Below, piece after piece: positions 45,609 to 54,189 of a stretch of 64,000 bases of DNA (within the stretch, counting starts at the first letter, position 1; every line of letters begins with the position of its first letter). The DNA is taken from the NCBI GenBank assembly GCA_017505535.1, contig JAFVPD010000004.1, positions 19,173 through 83,172 of the forward strand, in the 5' to 3' direction. The position numbers were made by a program, and so were the translations under genes. The DNA comes from Muribaculaceae bacterium. GTDB lineage: Bacteria; Bacteroidota; Bacteroidia; Bacteroidales; Muribaculaceae. Below the pieces are notes generated by a model. It had not been told where the DNA came from, did no database searches, and saw only the letters and a program-made list of their open reading frames with translations.

Positions 45609-46362
45609 TTGTCAAGGTCGAACAGCCTTTGGAGTGCTTTCGGTAGGCGGCGGCAAGACGGGTGTGGTAGCCATGTTGGGCATATTTGGGCCCGTTGTAT
45701 CTCTTTGCAAATGCACGCCAGTTTTTCGCGCGCAGGTATTTGACTAAGTCGGTGTTTGTGATGAAATTGGCAAACAACTTAAGTTGAGAGCGCTCGGAAT
45801 AGCACATCTCTTTTACAAAATGCTGAATGTTTTGTGCTCCGCAAAGTTTCCAATTAAATCCTCCAATTTGAAACATTCCCCAAAACGTACTTTCAAATGC
45901 GGTGATACTATCAATCTCGCACGCAACCGATAGCCGTTGGTGCTCAAGTACTTGATTGAATCCGCGTTTATATAAAATATCTTGCTGTGATGTGCGGGCT
46001 TTTAAATTTATGCCTTTGCGAGCGCAGAATCGAGCGAAAATTTTTGCATCAAAGTCGATGATGGGGTTGCGGGGCCGATTGAATCCGGTGTGTAATCGGC
46101 CGGTTTCGATATCGACTATTGCTTTGATGGCTGCCACCTCAACTTTGAGCTCTTGTGCAACTTCTTGATAGTCTTCCTCGGTGAGATGCACTATTTTAGT
46201 GGTGTCGGCTTCATCGAGAAATCTTTGGGGAATAGTAGGCTTGCGAAAATATTCAACAGGAGGGAAAGTGGTCGAATCGTTATCAATAAAAGCAAATTCT
46301 TCCATCGCCATCATGCTCGGTGACAGCGATAGAAGAATCAGTATGCAGGTGAGCCTTATCAA
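45598..46362 (-). CDS. N-acetylmuramidase family (DUF3380) peptidoglycan hydrolase
   Basis: 254 residues with a signal peptide (ends near MMAME). The domain (about 70-245) matches the N-acetylmuramidase family: VEVAAIKAIVDIETGRL with the likely catalytic Glu, FESTFWGMFQIGGFNWKLCGA, and the terminal RAKNWRAFAKRYNGPKYAQHGYHTRLAAAY. These enzymes cut MurNAc-GlcNAc bonds in phage endolysins and bacterial envelope proteins. It is probably co-transcribed with pepD, 17 bases upstream. The last bases overlap the convergent acyltransferase gene. Confidence 0.85.
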   Translation of the reverse strand: MIRLTCILILLSLSPSMMAMEEFAFIDNDSTTFPPVEYFRKPTIPQRFLDEADTTKIVHLTEEDYQEVAQELKVEVAAIKAIVDIETGRLHTGFNRPRNPIIDFDAKIFARFCARKGINLKARTSQQDILYKRGFNQVLEHQRLSVACEIDSITAFESTFWGMFQIGGFNWKLCGAQNIQHFVKEMCYSERSQLKLFANFITNTDLVKYLRAKNWRAFAKRYNGPKYAQHGYHTRLAAAYRKHSKGCSTLTTKP

Positions 46363-46379
46363 CCTGAAGTGGTGTTATG

Positions 46380-47840
46380 TTACTTCTTTAATTCGGCTAC
46401 TTTGGCAAGTGTGAGCGTGAGCTGACCCCAGAAACGTTCCACTGCAGGAATGTGCATTCTTTCTGTGGGTGAGTGTACGCCTTGCAATGTCGGACCAAAT
46501 GACACCATGTCCAAATGAGGATATTTCTGAAGGAAAAGGCCACATTCAAGACCGGCATGGATTGCCTTGATTGCAGGTGTGATGCCGTAGAGTTCTTTGT
46601 AGGCATCGCGTGCTATCTCCATGATTGTTGAGTTCATGTTGGGTGCCCAACCGGGATATCCATCGCCATGAGTCACTTTTGCTCCGGCTTGAGCAAATAC
46701 GGTTTCCACTTGATGTGCAATGTCCCATTTGCGTGAATCTACCGAGCTGCGTTGGCTTGTTGTTACGAGTATTTCGTTATTGGGCAACATCTTGATAGCT
46801 GCAAGGTTGGTTGAAGTTTCTACAAGACCTTCAAGCTCAAAGCTCATTGAAATCACGCCATGAGGTGCGCAATATAGAGCATTGATGAGGTTGGTTGCTG
46901 TTGCTTTGTCGATACATTGAGCAGGTGCATCGGCGCTTTCAACATCAACGGTGATTTCGGGATCGGTGATTTTGTATTCGTTTTCTACCACTGCGCTATA
47001 TTCGTTCATTGCGATGCGAACATCTTCTTTGGCGGCTGCTGGCACGCCGATTATAGCCGACGCTGCACGTGGAATGGCATTGCGCAAGTTTCCTCCTTCG
47101 ATTTCTGAGATCACTACGTCATGTTTCTTTGCGAGATTCCAAATGAATCGAGCGAGAAGCTTGTTGGCATTGGCACGTCCCAAGTGTATGTCGCAACCTG
47201 AGTGTCCACCCTTACCGTTTGCCACCGATACTTTAAAGTAATGGTATCCGGCAGGAGCTGCTTCTACTTCATATTTAAATGTGCAAGTTGTGTCAACACC
47301 TCCGGCACACCCAACAAAAATCTCAGCGTCATCTTCCGAGTCAAGGTTGAGCAAGATTGAGCCTGAAATCATGCCTTCGCCGAGATTGTTGGCTCCGGTG
47401 AGTCCGGTCTCTTCATCAACGGTGAAGAGTGCTTCGAGCGGACCATGAACCAATGTGTCATCAACCAAAGCGGCCAATGCTCCGGCCATACCTATTCCGT
47501 TGTCGGCGCCAAGGGTAGTACCATCGGCATGAACCCATTCTCCGTCAATGATGGTTGTGATGGGGTTGTTGTCAAAGTCAAATGTCTTGTCGTTTGACTC
47601 ACACACCATGTCCATGTGGGCTTGCAATATAATGCCGGGTGCATTTTCTTTTCCGGCTGTGGCGGGTTTGCTCATCACCACATTTCCTATTTCATCGGTC
47701 TTGACGGCGAGATTGTGCTTGTGGGCAAAATCTACAAGATATTCGCGTATTTTTTCCTCCTTCTTAGAGGGACGGGGCACCTTTGTAATTTCGTCGAAAA
47801 TCGACCAAACGAGTGCAGGCTTTAAATCTTTAATTGTCAT
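46380..47840 (-). CDS. pepD: Aminoacyl-histidine dipeptidase (M20C)
   Basis: 486 residues, the usual PepD length. A cytoplasmic di-zinc peptidase that hydrolyses Xaa-His and other dipeptides. The metal and catalytic motifs are LQAHMDMVCES, LGADNGIGMAGALAAL, TVDEETGLTGA and LNLDSEDDAEIFVGCAGG. The lid domain follows (GGHSGCDIHLGRANANKLLARF), and the last ligand region lies in AIHAGLECGLF. Start MTIKDLKPALVWSIFDEI is typical. It probably heads a two-gene unit with the muramidase. Confidence 0.95.
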   Translation of the reverse strand: MTIKDLKPALVWSIFDEITKVPRPSKKEEKIREYLVDFAHKHNLAVKTDEIGNVVMSKPATAGKENAPGIILQAHMDMVCESNDKTFDFDNNPITTIIDGEWVHADGTTLGADNGIGMAGALAALVDDTLVHGPLEALFTVDEETGLTGANNLGEGMISGSILLNLDSEDDAEIFVGCAGGVDTTCTFKYEVEAAPAGYHYFKVSVANGKGGHSGCDIHLGRANANKLLARFIWNLAKKHDVVISEIEGGNLRNAIPRAASAIIGVPAAAKEDVRIAMNEYSAVVENEYKITDPEITVDVESADAPAQCIDKATATNLINALYCAPHGVISMSFELEGLVETSTNLAAIKMLPNNEILVTTSQRSSVDSRKWDIAHQVETVFAQAGAKVTHGDGYPGWAPNMNSTIMEIARDAYKELYGITPAIKAIHAGLECGLFLQKYPHLDMVSFGPTLQGVHSPTERMHIPAVERFWGQLTLTLAKVAELKK

Positions 47841-47977
47841 AATATTGATATGTTTTAAGTTATTATATCGATTGTAAAAAATCTTTCGTTATGGAAAATG
47901 ATGTTAAAAACATCAATATTCGCTCACTAAGTTACAAAATAAAATTTATATATGCTCAAAAATTTAGACTTGTTTCA

Positions 47978-47985
47978 TATATTTG
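47978..47985 (+). promoter_or_regulatory. Possible -7 element for the small membrane protein/OmpH operon
   Basis: TATATTTG matches TANNTTTG, 23 bases before the ATG at 48008. No -33 match. Confidence 0.45.
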
Positions 47986-48007
47986 CACTGCAATTAGCAT
48001 TTAAGGA

Positions 48008-48175
48008 ATGAAAATCGTATTGTTTTCGGTGATATTAGTAGCATTAGCTGTGCTGTTGCTCGGTGTCAAAGTCTTTTTTGTGAAAGGTGGAAAATTCCCA
48101 TCTTCTCACATTCACGACAACAAAGCTCTTCGAGATAAAAACCTTGATTGCGCTCATAAAATTGAGAATAACTAA
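48008..48175 (+). CDS. Small membrane protein, 55 aa, conserved-looking
   Basis: One N-terminal hydrophobic span (IVLFSVILVALAVLLLGVKV), then a basic/polar tail with FVKGGKFPSSHIHDNKALRDK and a single Cys near the end (NLDCAHKIENN). The tail pattern is one I associate with small conserved Bacteroidales proteins, often upstream of an OmpH-like gene, as here. Function unknown. It is 34 bases upstream of the OmpH-like gene, with a shared promoter likely. A longer frame reading into the OmpH gene overlaps it in another frame and is rejected. Confidence 0.75.
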   Translation: MKIVLFSVILVALAVLLLGVKVFFVKGGKFPSSHIHDNKALRDKNLDCAHKIENN

Positions 48176-48209
48176 AACCAATACATTATACTTTTTAAAC
48201 GTAGCAATA

Positions 48210-48803
48210 ATGAAGAAAATTGCAATCCTTGCCAAAACTTTACTCGTGTGTATGGCAATCACTATCGCTTCGTGCGGTGGAAATCAATCAAACAATGCTG
48301 CAACGGTAGCTAATAACGATTCTACTGCAGTGTCATCGACTATAAACATTCGTTACATCGATAGTGACTCGGTGACTGCTAACTATAATCTGGCTAAAGA
48401 TTTTCGTGAAGCTTCTTTGCGCACTATGAGCAAGCTCGAAAGCGCTCAACGCTCTAAACGTGCCGAACTTGAAAAATTTGCTGCACAAATTCAGCAAAAA
48501 GGCCAAACAAACGGTTATCTTTCTCAAGAAAGTTATAATGCCGACATGGAAAAACTTGCTAAGATGCAACAAGATGCCGAAGCCTATCTCGCAACTCTTG
48601 AACGCAATGCTCAGCAAGAAATGATGCAACAACAATTGCAACTAAACGATTCTATCGAGTCGTTCATCAAAGACTACAATGCAACTCGTGGTTATGACGC
48701 AATTTTGTTTAAAAATGCAGGCGTATTCTTTAATCCCGATCTTGACATCACAGGCGAGGTAATCGAAGGTCTCAACGCTCGATACAACCGCGTAGAAAAA
48801 TAA
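48210..48803 (+). CDS. OmpH/Skp-like periplasmic lipoprotein
   Basis: 197 residues from the ATG at 48210, chosen because it gives a proper lipoprotein signal (MKKIAILAK, lipobox Cys22 in TIASC). The body is a long alpha-helical, Gln/Ala/Lys-rich region (about 75-165, ESAQRSKRAELEKFAAQIQ, ERNAQQEMMQQQLQLNDSIE). It ends with YDAILFKNAGVFFNPDLDITGEVIEGLN, a typical OmpH/Skp C-terminus. Skp proteins hold unfolded outer-membrane proteins in the periplasm; lipidated paralogues are common in Bacteroidetes. It is followed by a strong terminator. Confidence 0.85.
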   Translation: MKKIAILAKTLLVCMAITIASCGGNQSNNAATVANNDSTAVSSTINIRYIDSDSVTANYNLAKDFREASLRTMSKLESAQRSKRAELEKFAAQIQQKGQTNGYLSQESYNADMEKLAKMQQDAEAYLATLERNAQQEMMQQQLQLNDSIESFIKDYNATRGYDAILFKNAGVFFNPDLDITGEVIEGLNARYNRVEK

Positions 48804-48834
48804 TAGACCGTTCATTGTAATTAAAAAATAACCC

Positions 48835-48876
48835 AAATAGGGCAAGCCGACGTTTCGTCATGGCTTGCCCTATTTA
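48835..48876 (+). terminator. Intrinsic terminator after the OmpH-like gene
   Basis: A perfect 14-base stem, AAATAGGGCAAGCC with GGCTTGCCCTATTT (48835-48848 and 48862-48875). Confidence 0.85.
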
Positions 48877-48923
48877 CTTGTTGTTGAAAATAAAAGCTTG
48901 TATTTATGAGCTTTAGCCCTGAT

Positions 48924-49173
48924 GAGACGCACCTCTCCTAGGGTAGGAGAGGTGTCGCAAAGCGACGGAGAGGTACGAACATCGAGACGTGCGAAGCACT
49001 GGACGCGAAGCGTATAGAATAACCGCGTGGTTGAGGGCATAGCCCGAAACTTCCGGATAGCGAGCACAACCCCACCTACACCGGAGTCTGCAAAGACGTG
49101 AATTAACCAATCTTAGGGAAATTTGGCTCATCGCTCGTGCTCCGCCGGCCCCCTCGTTGAATAACTACTGAGC
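48924..49173 (-). repeat. REP-like repeat, copy 1 with flanking hairpins
   Basis: The core (48988-49122) is about 90% identical to the copies at 51769 and 54190. It contains two GCGAAGC mini-hairpins (in 48988-49014), a stem with a tandem G-A internal loop, and a GTCT-GCAA-AGAC hairpin. Left of it lie a 10-base hairpin CACCTCTCCT/AGGAGAGGTG (48930-48954) and GTCGC-AAA-GCGAC (48954-48966). To the right is AATAACTACTGAGC (49160-49173), also found at 54536. On the minus strand the core is preceded by codons reading DEPNFPKIG and a stop, the end of the transposase frame preserved in copy 3. Frames called here are not genes. Confidence 0.8.
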
Positions 49174-49323
49174 ACGGCTCGCACAATGCTATCCGCCGAA
49201 TTTTGACAATTTTTCAACGAAAAAGTGTCAATTTGGGAAAATTTTTAGTCCTCATGGCGCCAAATCGTTGACGTGGCGCTAAATTTATAACATATTGATA
49301 GCTAATATCTCAATAATATTGCG
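49174..49323. other. Non-coding stretch between repeat copy 1 and pnp
   Basis: AT-rich sequence without a plausible frame. Two GGCGC-containing segments about 20 bases apart (near 49256 and 49274) are the only short repeats noticed. Confidence 0.4.
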
Positions 49324-49331
49324 TATCTTTG
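49324..49331 (+). promoter_or_regulatory. Possible -7 element for pnp
   Basis: TATCTTTG matches TANNTTTG, 41 bases before the pnp start. No -33 match. Confidence 0.45.
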
Positions 49332-49372
49332 CATGATTTTTTAGAACGTATAAGAAATTAATAAATATATTT

Positions 49373-51634
49373 ATGTTGAATCCAATTAAGAAAACCATCG
49401 AGCTAAGTGACGGACGTGTCATTACAATCGAAACTGGCAAACTTGCCAAGCAAGCCGATGGAGCGGTAGAACTTCGCATGGGCAACACTATGTTGCTTGC
49501 GACAGTTGTTTCGGCCAAAGAGGCCGGTGAGGGTGTTGACTTTATGCCCCTCCAAGTAGAGTACAAAGAGAAATTCTCGTCAAATGGTCGATTCCCCGGA
49601 GGTTTCCTCAAACGTGAAGGTCGTGCCTCTGATTACGAAATTCTCACAGCGCGCCTTGTTGACCGCGTGTTGCGTCCTCTATTCCCCGATAATTACCATG
49701 CCGACACTTTTGTAAACATCACAATGTATTCATCTGACGGCGTTGATATGCCCGATGCGCTTGCCGGTCTTGCTGCATCAGCTGCTATCGCTGTTTCTGA
49801 TATACCTTTCAACGGACCTATCTCTGAAGTGAGAGTGGCTCGTGTTGATGGGCAGTTTGTTATCAACCCTACTTTTGCTCAACTGGAGAAAGCCGATATG
49901 GAACTCATGGTGGGTGCTACCTATGATAACATCATGATGGTGGAAGGTGAAATGGACGAAGTTTCTGAAACCGACCTCCTCAATGCCCTTAAAGCAGCTC
50001 ACGATGCTATTAAGGAACAATGTAAAGCTCAGCTCGAACTTGCCGAAGCTGTTGGCGCTACTGTTAAACGCGAGTACTGCCACGAAGTAAACGATGAAGA
50101 CTTGCGCAAAGATGTTCGCGAAAAATGCTACGACAAAGCCTATGCTATTGCTAAGGCCGGTTGTGCCGACAAGCATTGGCGTCAAGATAGCTTTGATGCT
50201 ATTTGCAAAGAATACATCGAAGCTCTTCCCGAAGAGGAACAAGAAGAAAAAACTCCTCTTGTTAAACGCTACTATCACGACGTTGAAAAAGAAGCTGTTC
50301 GTCGTTGCATTCTCGACGAAGGCATTCGTCTCGATGGTCGCAAAACAACCGACATTCGCCCCATTTGGTGTGAAGTTGACTACATTCCCGGACCTCACGG
50401 ATCGGCTGTGTTCACTCGTGGTGAAACTCAATCGTTGTCAACTGTGACTCTCGGCACTAAACTCGATGAAAAAATTCTTGATGAGGTGCTCACTCAAGGT
50501 CGCGAACGTTTCCTTTTGCACTACAACTTCCCCCCATTCTCTACCGGCGAAGCTAAACCGGTGCGTGGTGTAGGCCGTCGTGAAATCGGTCACGGTAATC
50601 TTGCTCATCGTGCGCTAAAACGCATGTTGCCCGATGATTTCCCCTACGTTTGCCGCATTGTGTCTGATATCCTTGAGTCAAACGGATCTTCTTCTATGGC
50701 AACTGTATGTGCCGGAACTCTTGCATTGCTCGATGCCGGTGTGAAAATGAAAAAGCCCGTGAGCGGTATTGCTATGGGTCTCATCACCGACACTGAAAGC
50801 GACAAATATGCAGTGCTCTCTGATATCCTCGGCGACGAAGACCACCTTGGTGACATGGACTTCAAAGTAACAGGTACTGTTGACGGTATCACTGCTACTC
50901 AAATGGATATCAAGTGCGATGGTCTCTCTTATGAAATTCTTGAAAAAGCTCTTCTTCAAGCTCGTGACGGACGTCTTCACATTCTTGGAAAAATCAACGA
51001 GACTATTCCTGCTCCACGCGAAGACTACAAACCTCACGTGCCTCGCATCGTAACGTTGACTATTCCTAAAGAACTCATCGGTGCTGTGATTGGCCCTGGT
51101 GGTAAAATCATTCAAGGCATTCAAGAAGCCAGCGGTGCAACTGTTTCAATTGATGAAATCGACGATCACGGATACATTGAAGTTGCCGCTGCAAACAAAG
51201 ATGCTATCGACAAAGCAATGGAGCTAATTAATGCTATCGTTGAACTTCCCGAGGAAGGAAAAGTTTACACTGGTACAGTGCGCTCAATCCTTGACTTCGG
51301 TGCTTTTGTTGAGTTTATGCCCAACCGCGATGGTTTGCTCCACATCTCAGAAATAAGCTGGGACCGCATCGAAAATATGGAAGCATCGGGAATCAAAGAA
51401 GGTGACGCTCTTGAGGTTAAACTCATCGAAATCGACAAGAAAACAGGTAAATATCGCTTGTCAATGCGTGCTCTTCAACCAAAACCCGAAGGTTATGTAG
51501 AACGTGAACGTGCTCCTCGTGCCGATCGTGGACCTCGTCGCGACAACAATGGCGGAAATCGTGGAAACAATCGTGGTGACCGTGGACCTCGCAAAGACAA
51601 TCGCGGACCACGTCGCAACGACAACAACGAATAA
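49373..51634 (+). CDS. pnp: Polynucleotide phosphorylase
   Basis: 753 residues. A trimeric 3'-to-5' phosphorolytic exoribonuclease for RNA turnover. Two RNase PH domains (about 10-145 and 320-470, the second with [23 protein letters not shown]) flank the all-alpha linker. A KH domain ([20 protein letters not shown], about 560-620) and an S1 domain ([32 protein letters not shown], about 630-700) follow. The tail is an Arg/Gly/Asn-rich run of about 45 residues ([14 protein letters not shown] repeats), a low-complexity RNA-binding or docking element. Monocistronic, with a strong terminator. Confidence 0.97.
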   Translation: MLNPIKKTIELSDGRVITIETGKLAKQADGAVELRMGNTMLLATVVSAKEAGEGVDFMPLQVEYKEKFSSNGRFPGGFLKREGRASDYEILTARLVDRVLRPLFPDNYHADTFVNITMYSSDGVDMPDALAGLAASAAIAVSDIPFNGPISEVRVARVDGQFVINPTFAQLEKADMELMVGATYDNIMMVEGEMDEVSETDLLNALKAAHDAIKEQCKAQLELAEAVGATVKREYCHEVNDEDLRKDVREKCYDKAYAIAKAGCADKHWRQDSFDAICKEYIEALPEEEQEEKTPLVKRYYHDVEKEAVRRCILDEGIRLDGRKTTDIRPIWCEVDYIPGPHGSAVFTRGETQSLSTVTLGTKLDEKILDEVLTQGRERFLLHYNFPPFSTGEAKPVRGVGRREIGHGNLAHRALKRMLPDDFPYVCRIVSDILESNGSSSMATVCAGTLALLDAGVKMKKPVSGIAMGLITDTESDKYAVLSDILGDEDHLGDMDFKVTGTVDGITATQMDIKCDGLSYEILEKALLQARDGRLHILGKINETIPAPREDYKPHVPRIVTLTIPKELIGAVIGPGGKIIQGIQEASGATVSIDEIDDHGYIEVAAANKDAIDKAMELINAIVELPEEGKVYTGTVRSILDFGAFVEFMPNRDGLLHISEISWDRIENMEASGIKEGDALEVKLIEIDKKTGKYRLSMRALQPKPEGYVERERAPRADRGPRRDNNGGNRGNNRGDRGPRKDNRGPRRNDNNE

Positions 51635-51658
51635 TCATCTGATTAATCTATAACATTT

Positions 51659-51695
51659 AAGCGAGCCGACCTCATTGAGAGTCGGCTCGCTTTTA
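51659..51695 (+). terminator. Intrinsic terminator after pnp
   Basis: A 12-base stem, AAGCGAGCCGAC with GTCGGCTCGCTT (51659-51670 and 51681-51692), then TTATCTT. Confidence 0.85.
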
Positions 51696-51768
51696 TCTTA
51701 GAATGGGAGTCTTGGTTCAGTCGCTTTTTAGTGTGGATAACATCACTAATGTATAATCACAACCTTGT

Positions 51769-51910
51769 AACAAATCGTGCGAAGCACGGGACGCGAAGTG
51801 TATATAATAACCGCGTGGTTGAGGGCATAGCCCGAAACCTCCGGATAGCGAGCACAACCCCACCTACACCGGCGTCTGCAAAGACGCGAATTAAACGCTC
51901 AATGGGAAAT
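51769..51910 (-). repeat. REP-like repeat, copy 2
   Basis: Same core as copies 1 and 3, in the same orientation, with changes that mostly keep pairing: the second mini-hairpin becomes ACGC-GAA-GTGT (C-G to U-G type change), and the GCAA-capped stem lengthens to GCGTCT/AGACGC. On the minus strand, codons before the conserved stop position read DYFPLSV, a diverged version of the transposase end. It lies between the pnp terminator and the AlbA-domain gene; no gene lies in 51635-51958. Confidence 0.8.
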
Positions 51911-51958
51911 AATCACCCTTAAAGTCCTTACCTCCTTACCCGCCACTCTAAAAATCGG

Positions 51959-52615
51959 TTATTGACATTTAGAGATGAGAAACGATGAGCCGTTGTAGGT
52001 GAAAGTGATGATGTCGATAGCATATAGGCGTATGATGATATCTTCGGCCATTGCCATCGAAATGTGTGCCCGTTGGGCATATTGCTCAATCGTGAGCGAT
52101 TTCTCCTCGTCGAGATAACGCATCAATGCCGTTTCGGCCTCGGAGAGGGTTATGATTTGCGCATTGTGTGATTGCTTGCGTTGCCAAGCCTTTACCATGA
52201 GCGATGGTGCAAGTATGTTTTCATCGTTCACTCGGTAGAATGCTTTCCAAGTGCCGTCGGGCTCTTGGCATTTAACCGGGCGACGTTGGGCCTTGTCGAT
52301 TTCGGCTCTCACAACCACTGCTCCTCCCTCGGTGGAAAAGGCTGTGATTTTCACCTCTTGCGGTGGTCGGCAATACATTTGGGCAGCTTGCTCAATCACA
52401 AAAATATCCTCCTCATTGCGTACTCCGGCAATGTTCCCATTATCTTTAACGCCAATGAGAAGACGCCCGCCGTCATTATTGGCAAATGCCGAAATGCTGC
52501 GTGCTATTTTGCGAGCATCGGAGATTGCAAATTTGAAATCTTGATGTTCGTGTTCGCCCTCCTCAATGAGACGTTGTATGTAGAACTTGCCACGTATCGC
52601 TTTGAGGTCTTTCAT
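51959..52615 (-). CDS. AlbA_2/Schlafen-type DNA-binding domain protein
   Basis: 218 residues, no signal peptide. The N-terminal half is an AlbA_2 (Schlafen AAA_4-like) domain: EGEHEHQDFKFAISDARKIARSISAFANNDGGRLLIGVKDNG is its hallmark. The C-terminal 70 residues form a winged-helix-like region (LSEAETALMRYLDEEKSLTIEQYAQRAHISMAMAEDIIIRL). Such proteins are treated as transcription regulators or nucleic-acid-binding proteins. It starts five bases after the luxS stop, so it is probably the third gene of the mtnN-luxS unit. Confidence 0.84.
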   Translation of the reverse strand: MKDLKAIRGKFYIQRLIEEGEHEHQDFKFAISDARKIARSISAFANNDGGRLLIGVKDNGNIAGVRNEEDIFVIEQAAQMYCRPPQEVKITAFSTEGGAVVVRAEIDKAQRRPVKCQEPDGTWKAFYRVNDENILAPSLMVKAWQRKQSHNAQIITLSEAETALMRYLDEEKSLTIEQYAQRAHISMAMAEDIIIRLYAIDIITFTYNGSSFLISKCQ

Positions 52616-52620
52616 TTTGC

Positions 52621-53103
52621 TTAATCGGGATAATTGAGATTCTCTGCTGTCAAATTGTTTAACACCTCGTTGAGATAGATTGATGCTTGGCGTTTAGCTT
52701 CGTTGAGGTCCATATAGGAATAATTCCCGCAGTCGCGAGGTGTGGCTCCGGGCACCTCTCCTTCAAACCCGGCTATAAACTCAAATGTCTCCTGCATGAG
52801 TGGGGCAATATCGGCCGAGGTGTAGTCGCCACTCACAAGAAGATAATTGCCGGTGCAACACCCCATCGGGCCCCAATATACGATATGCTTGCTCCATGTG
52901 GGGTGATTGCGAAGGTAGGTTGCGGCAAGATGCTCCATTGCGTGCAATGCCTCAGGCGACAATGCCGGTTGGCGATTGGGCTCGGTCATGCGTATGTCAA
53001 ACGTGGTAATCACATCGCCATTGGGTGTTGTGTCTTTGCGTGAGACATAAATTCCACGTAGCAATGTGAGGTGGTTTATAGTGAAACTCGCAATTTTTTT
53101 CAT
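52621..53103 (-). CDS. luxS: S-ribosylhomocysteine lyase
   Basis: 160 residues, the usual LuxS size. It splits S-ribosylhomocysteine to homocysteine and DPD, the precursor of autoinducer-2. The metal ligands His54 and His58 (in LHAMEHLA) and Cys125 (in RDCGNYSYMDL) are all present. GPMGCCTG (78-85) supplies the catalytic cysteine region. The upstream gene mtnN makes its substrate, and the pair is eight bases apart. Together they form the complete two-step SAH detoxification/AI-2 branch. Confidence 0.96.
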   Translation of the reverse strand: MKKIASFTINHLTLLRGIYVSRKDTTPNGDVITTFDIRMTEPNRQPALSPEALHAMEHLAATYLRNHPTWSKHIVYWGPMGCCTGNYLLVSGDYTSADIAPLMQETFEFIAGFEGEVPGATPRDCGNYSYMDLNEAKRQASIYLNEVLNNLTAENLNYPD

Positions 53104-53111
53104 AGTCGGGA

Positions 53112-53792
53112 TTAAATGTTTGATAGAATGTTGGATAGTGCTTCAAAGGTGTGACGTGGGGCATCGTCCCAGAAGTTTTCATATTGAGCAATGTTGTCAT
53201 CTCCTCCGGGGGTGTCGCTAATCACACGGGCGCAGAAAAATGGCACATTCTTCAAATAGCACACTTGTGCAATTGAGGCCGATTCCATATCTACGGCCAA
53301 CACTTCGGGAAATAGGCTCTTGATGCGTGCCACCTCTTCGGCTTTGGAGATAAATATATCGCCCGAGCAGATGAGCCCATGCTTGATTTTGTCATTGTTA
53401 TTGAGGCAGGGGAGTGCCGAAATTTCGGGAACAGAGTGGAAATAGCGTGGGCAACCGGCGGCATCGCCCCATTCTGTTCCAGGACCACACCACACGTCGT
53501 GATAGGCGATACTATCGGCAACTACCAAGTCGAGAATTCCGGCGGCTGAACCTGCGCCTCCGGCTACTCCGGTGTTGATGAGCAGGTCGGGGTGAAAGTT
53601 TTCGATTAGTGTGAGCGTGCCTATTGCTGCATTCACCTTTCCTATGCCACATTGCATGGCTGTAACGTCGTGTCGGCCCATTTTCCCCCGGTGAAATGTG
53701 ATATCATTGAGGGTGATTGTCGAGAGGTTTTCTATTAATGGAAGCAAGAGTTTCAACTCTTTTCCCATTGCTACGATTATTCCTATTTTCAT
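53112..53792 (-). CDS. mtnN: 5'-methylthioadenosine/S-adenosylhomocysteine nucleosidase
   Basis: 226 residues from the ATG at 53792. A longer frame starting at 53834 is possible, but MKIGIIVAMGKELKLLLPL is the family start. The enzyme removes adenine from SAH and MTA. Motifs include TAMQCGIGKVNAAIGTLTLIE, LINTGVAGGAG, and AVDMESASIAQVCYLKNVPFFCARVISD with the catalytic Glu/Asp. The product S-ribosylhomocysteine goes to LuxS, encoded eight bases downstream. Confidence 0.95.
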   Translation of the reverse strand: MKIGIIVAMGKELKLLLPLIENLSTITLNDITFHRGKMGRHDVTAMQCGIGKVNAAIGTLTLIENFHPDLLINTGVAGGAGSAAGILDLVVADSIAYHDVWCGPGTEWGDAAGCPRYFHSVPEISALPCLNNNDKIKHGLICSGDIFISKAEEVARIKSLFPEVLAVDMESASIAQVCYLKNVPFFCARVISDTPGGDDNIAQYENFWDDAPRHTFEALSNILSNI

Positions 53793-53917
53793 TGTGGATT
53801 GGTTTTTTTCAAGATTCAACGTGTAAAGATACAAAGATTAAAGGATAAAACAGCTCTTAATGGTCTTAAATAATGTATCGATAGTCACGATTTTGGCTGT
53901 AATTAATCGTAAAAGGA

Positions 53918-54079
53918 ATGAAAGACAACACCTTAGTGTTTTATGATCCGCAAATCAGTAGGTGCTGGAGTGTAAGTCAAATTATAGAAATATCGCAAGG
54001 AGGCAAAGTTACATCTATGAGAGTAGATAGGCTTTTAATGAATAATGATTTCGTTAAAGATTTATTGAGAATGATTTAA
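53918..54079 (+). CDS. Possible small protein, 53 aa
   Basis: An ATG frame preceded by AAAAGGA encodes 53 residues with ordinary composition (LVFYDPQISRCWSVSQIIEI, ending FVKDLLRMI). No family recognised and no promoter seen. It ends in the 3' overlap with another short protein-like frame on the minus strand (54062-54173). It may be a real small gene or a fragment left by the repeat insertion next to it. Confidence 0.35.
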   Translation: MKDNTLVFYDPQISRCWSVSQIIEISQGGKVTSMRVDRLLMNNDFVKDLLRMI

Positions 54080-54173
54080 TTTCGCTATAACGATTCTGCG
54101 TTTCTCAAGAGAATCTTCCACAATTTCTACCTTGCCATTTTTAATATAGGCGAAGAATGGCAAGCCTGTATGA
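54062..54173 (-). pseudogene. Possible 3' gene fragment beside repeat copy 3
   Basis: The minus frame reading GLPFFAYIKNGKVEIVED and on to a stop at 54062 looks like a genuine protein end, but upstream it runs directly into the repeat, where the frame is clearly non-coding. It could be the tail of a gene cut by insertion. Family not recognised. Confidence 0.3.
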
Positions 54174-54189
54174 CCACCCTGAGCAGCAG

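Noticed and set aside
48087..48209. N-terminal extension of the OmpH-like gene
   Set aside because: It would bury the lipoprotein signal and overlap the small membrane protein gene out of frame.
48870..49131. Minus-strand frames in repeat copy 1 (and similar ones in copy 3)
   Set aside because: Equivalent frames recur in each repeat copy only because the DNA is repeated; the sequence is constrained by hairpins, not by codons.
49778..50431. Antisense frame of 217 codons within pnp
   Set aside because: It mirrors the strongly coding pnp frame, is Phe/Asn-rich as expected from codon complement, and has no start signal.
53793..53834. N-terminal extension of mtnN
   Set aside because: Family members start at MKIGII; the extension reads through the likely leader.
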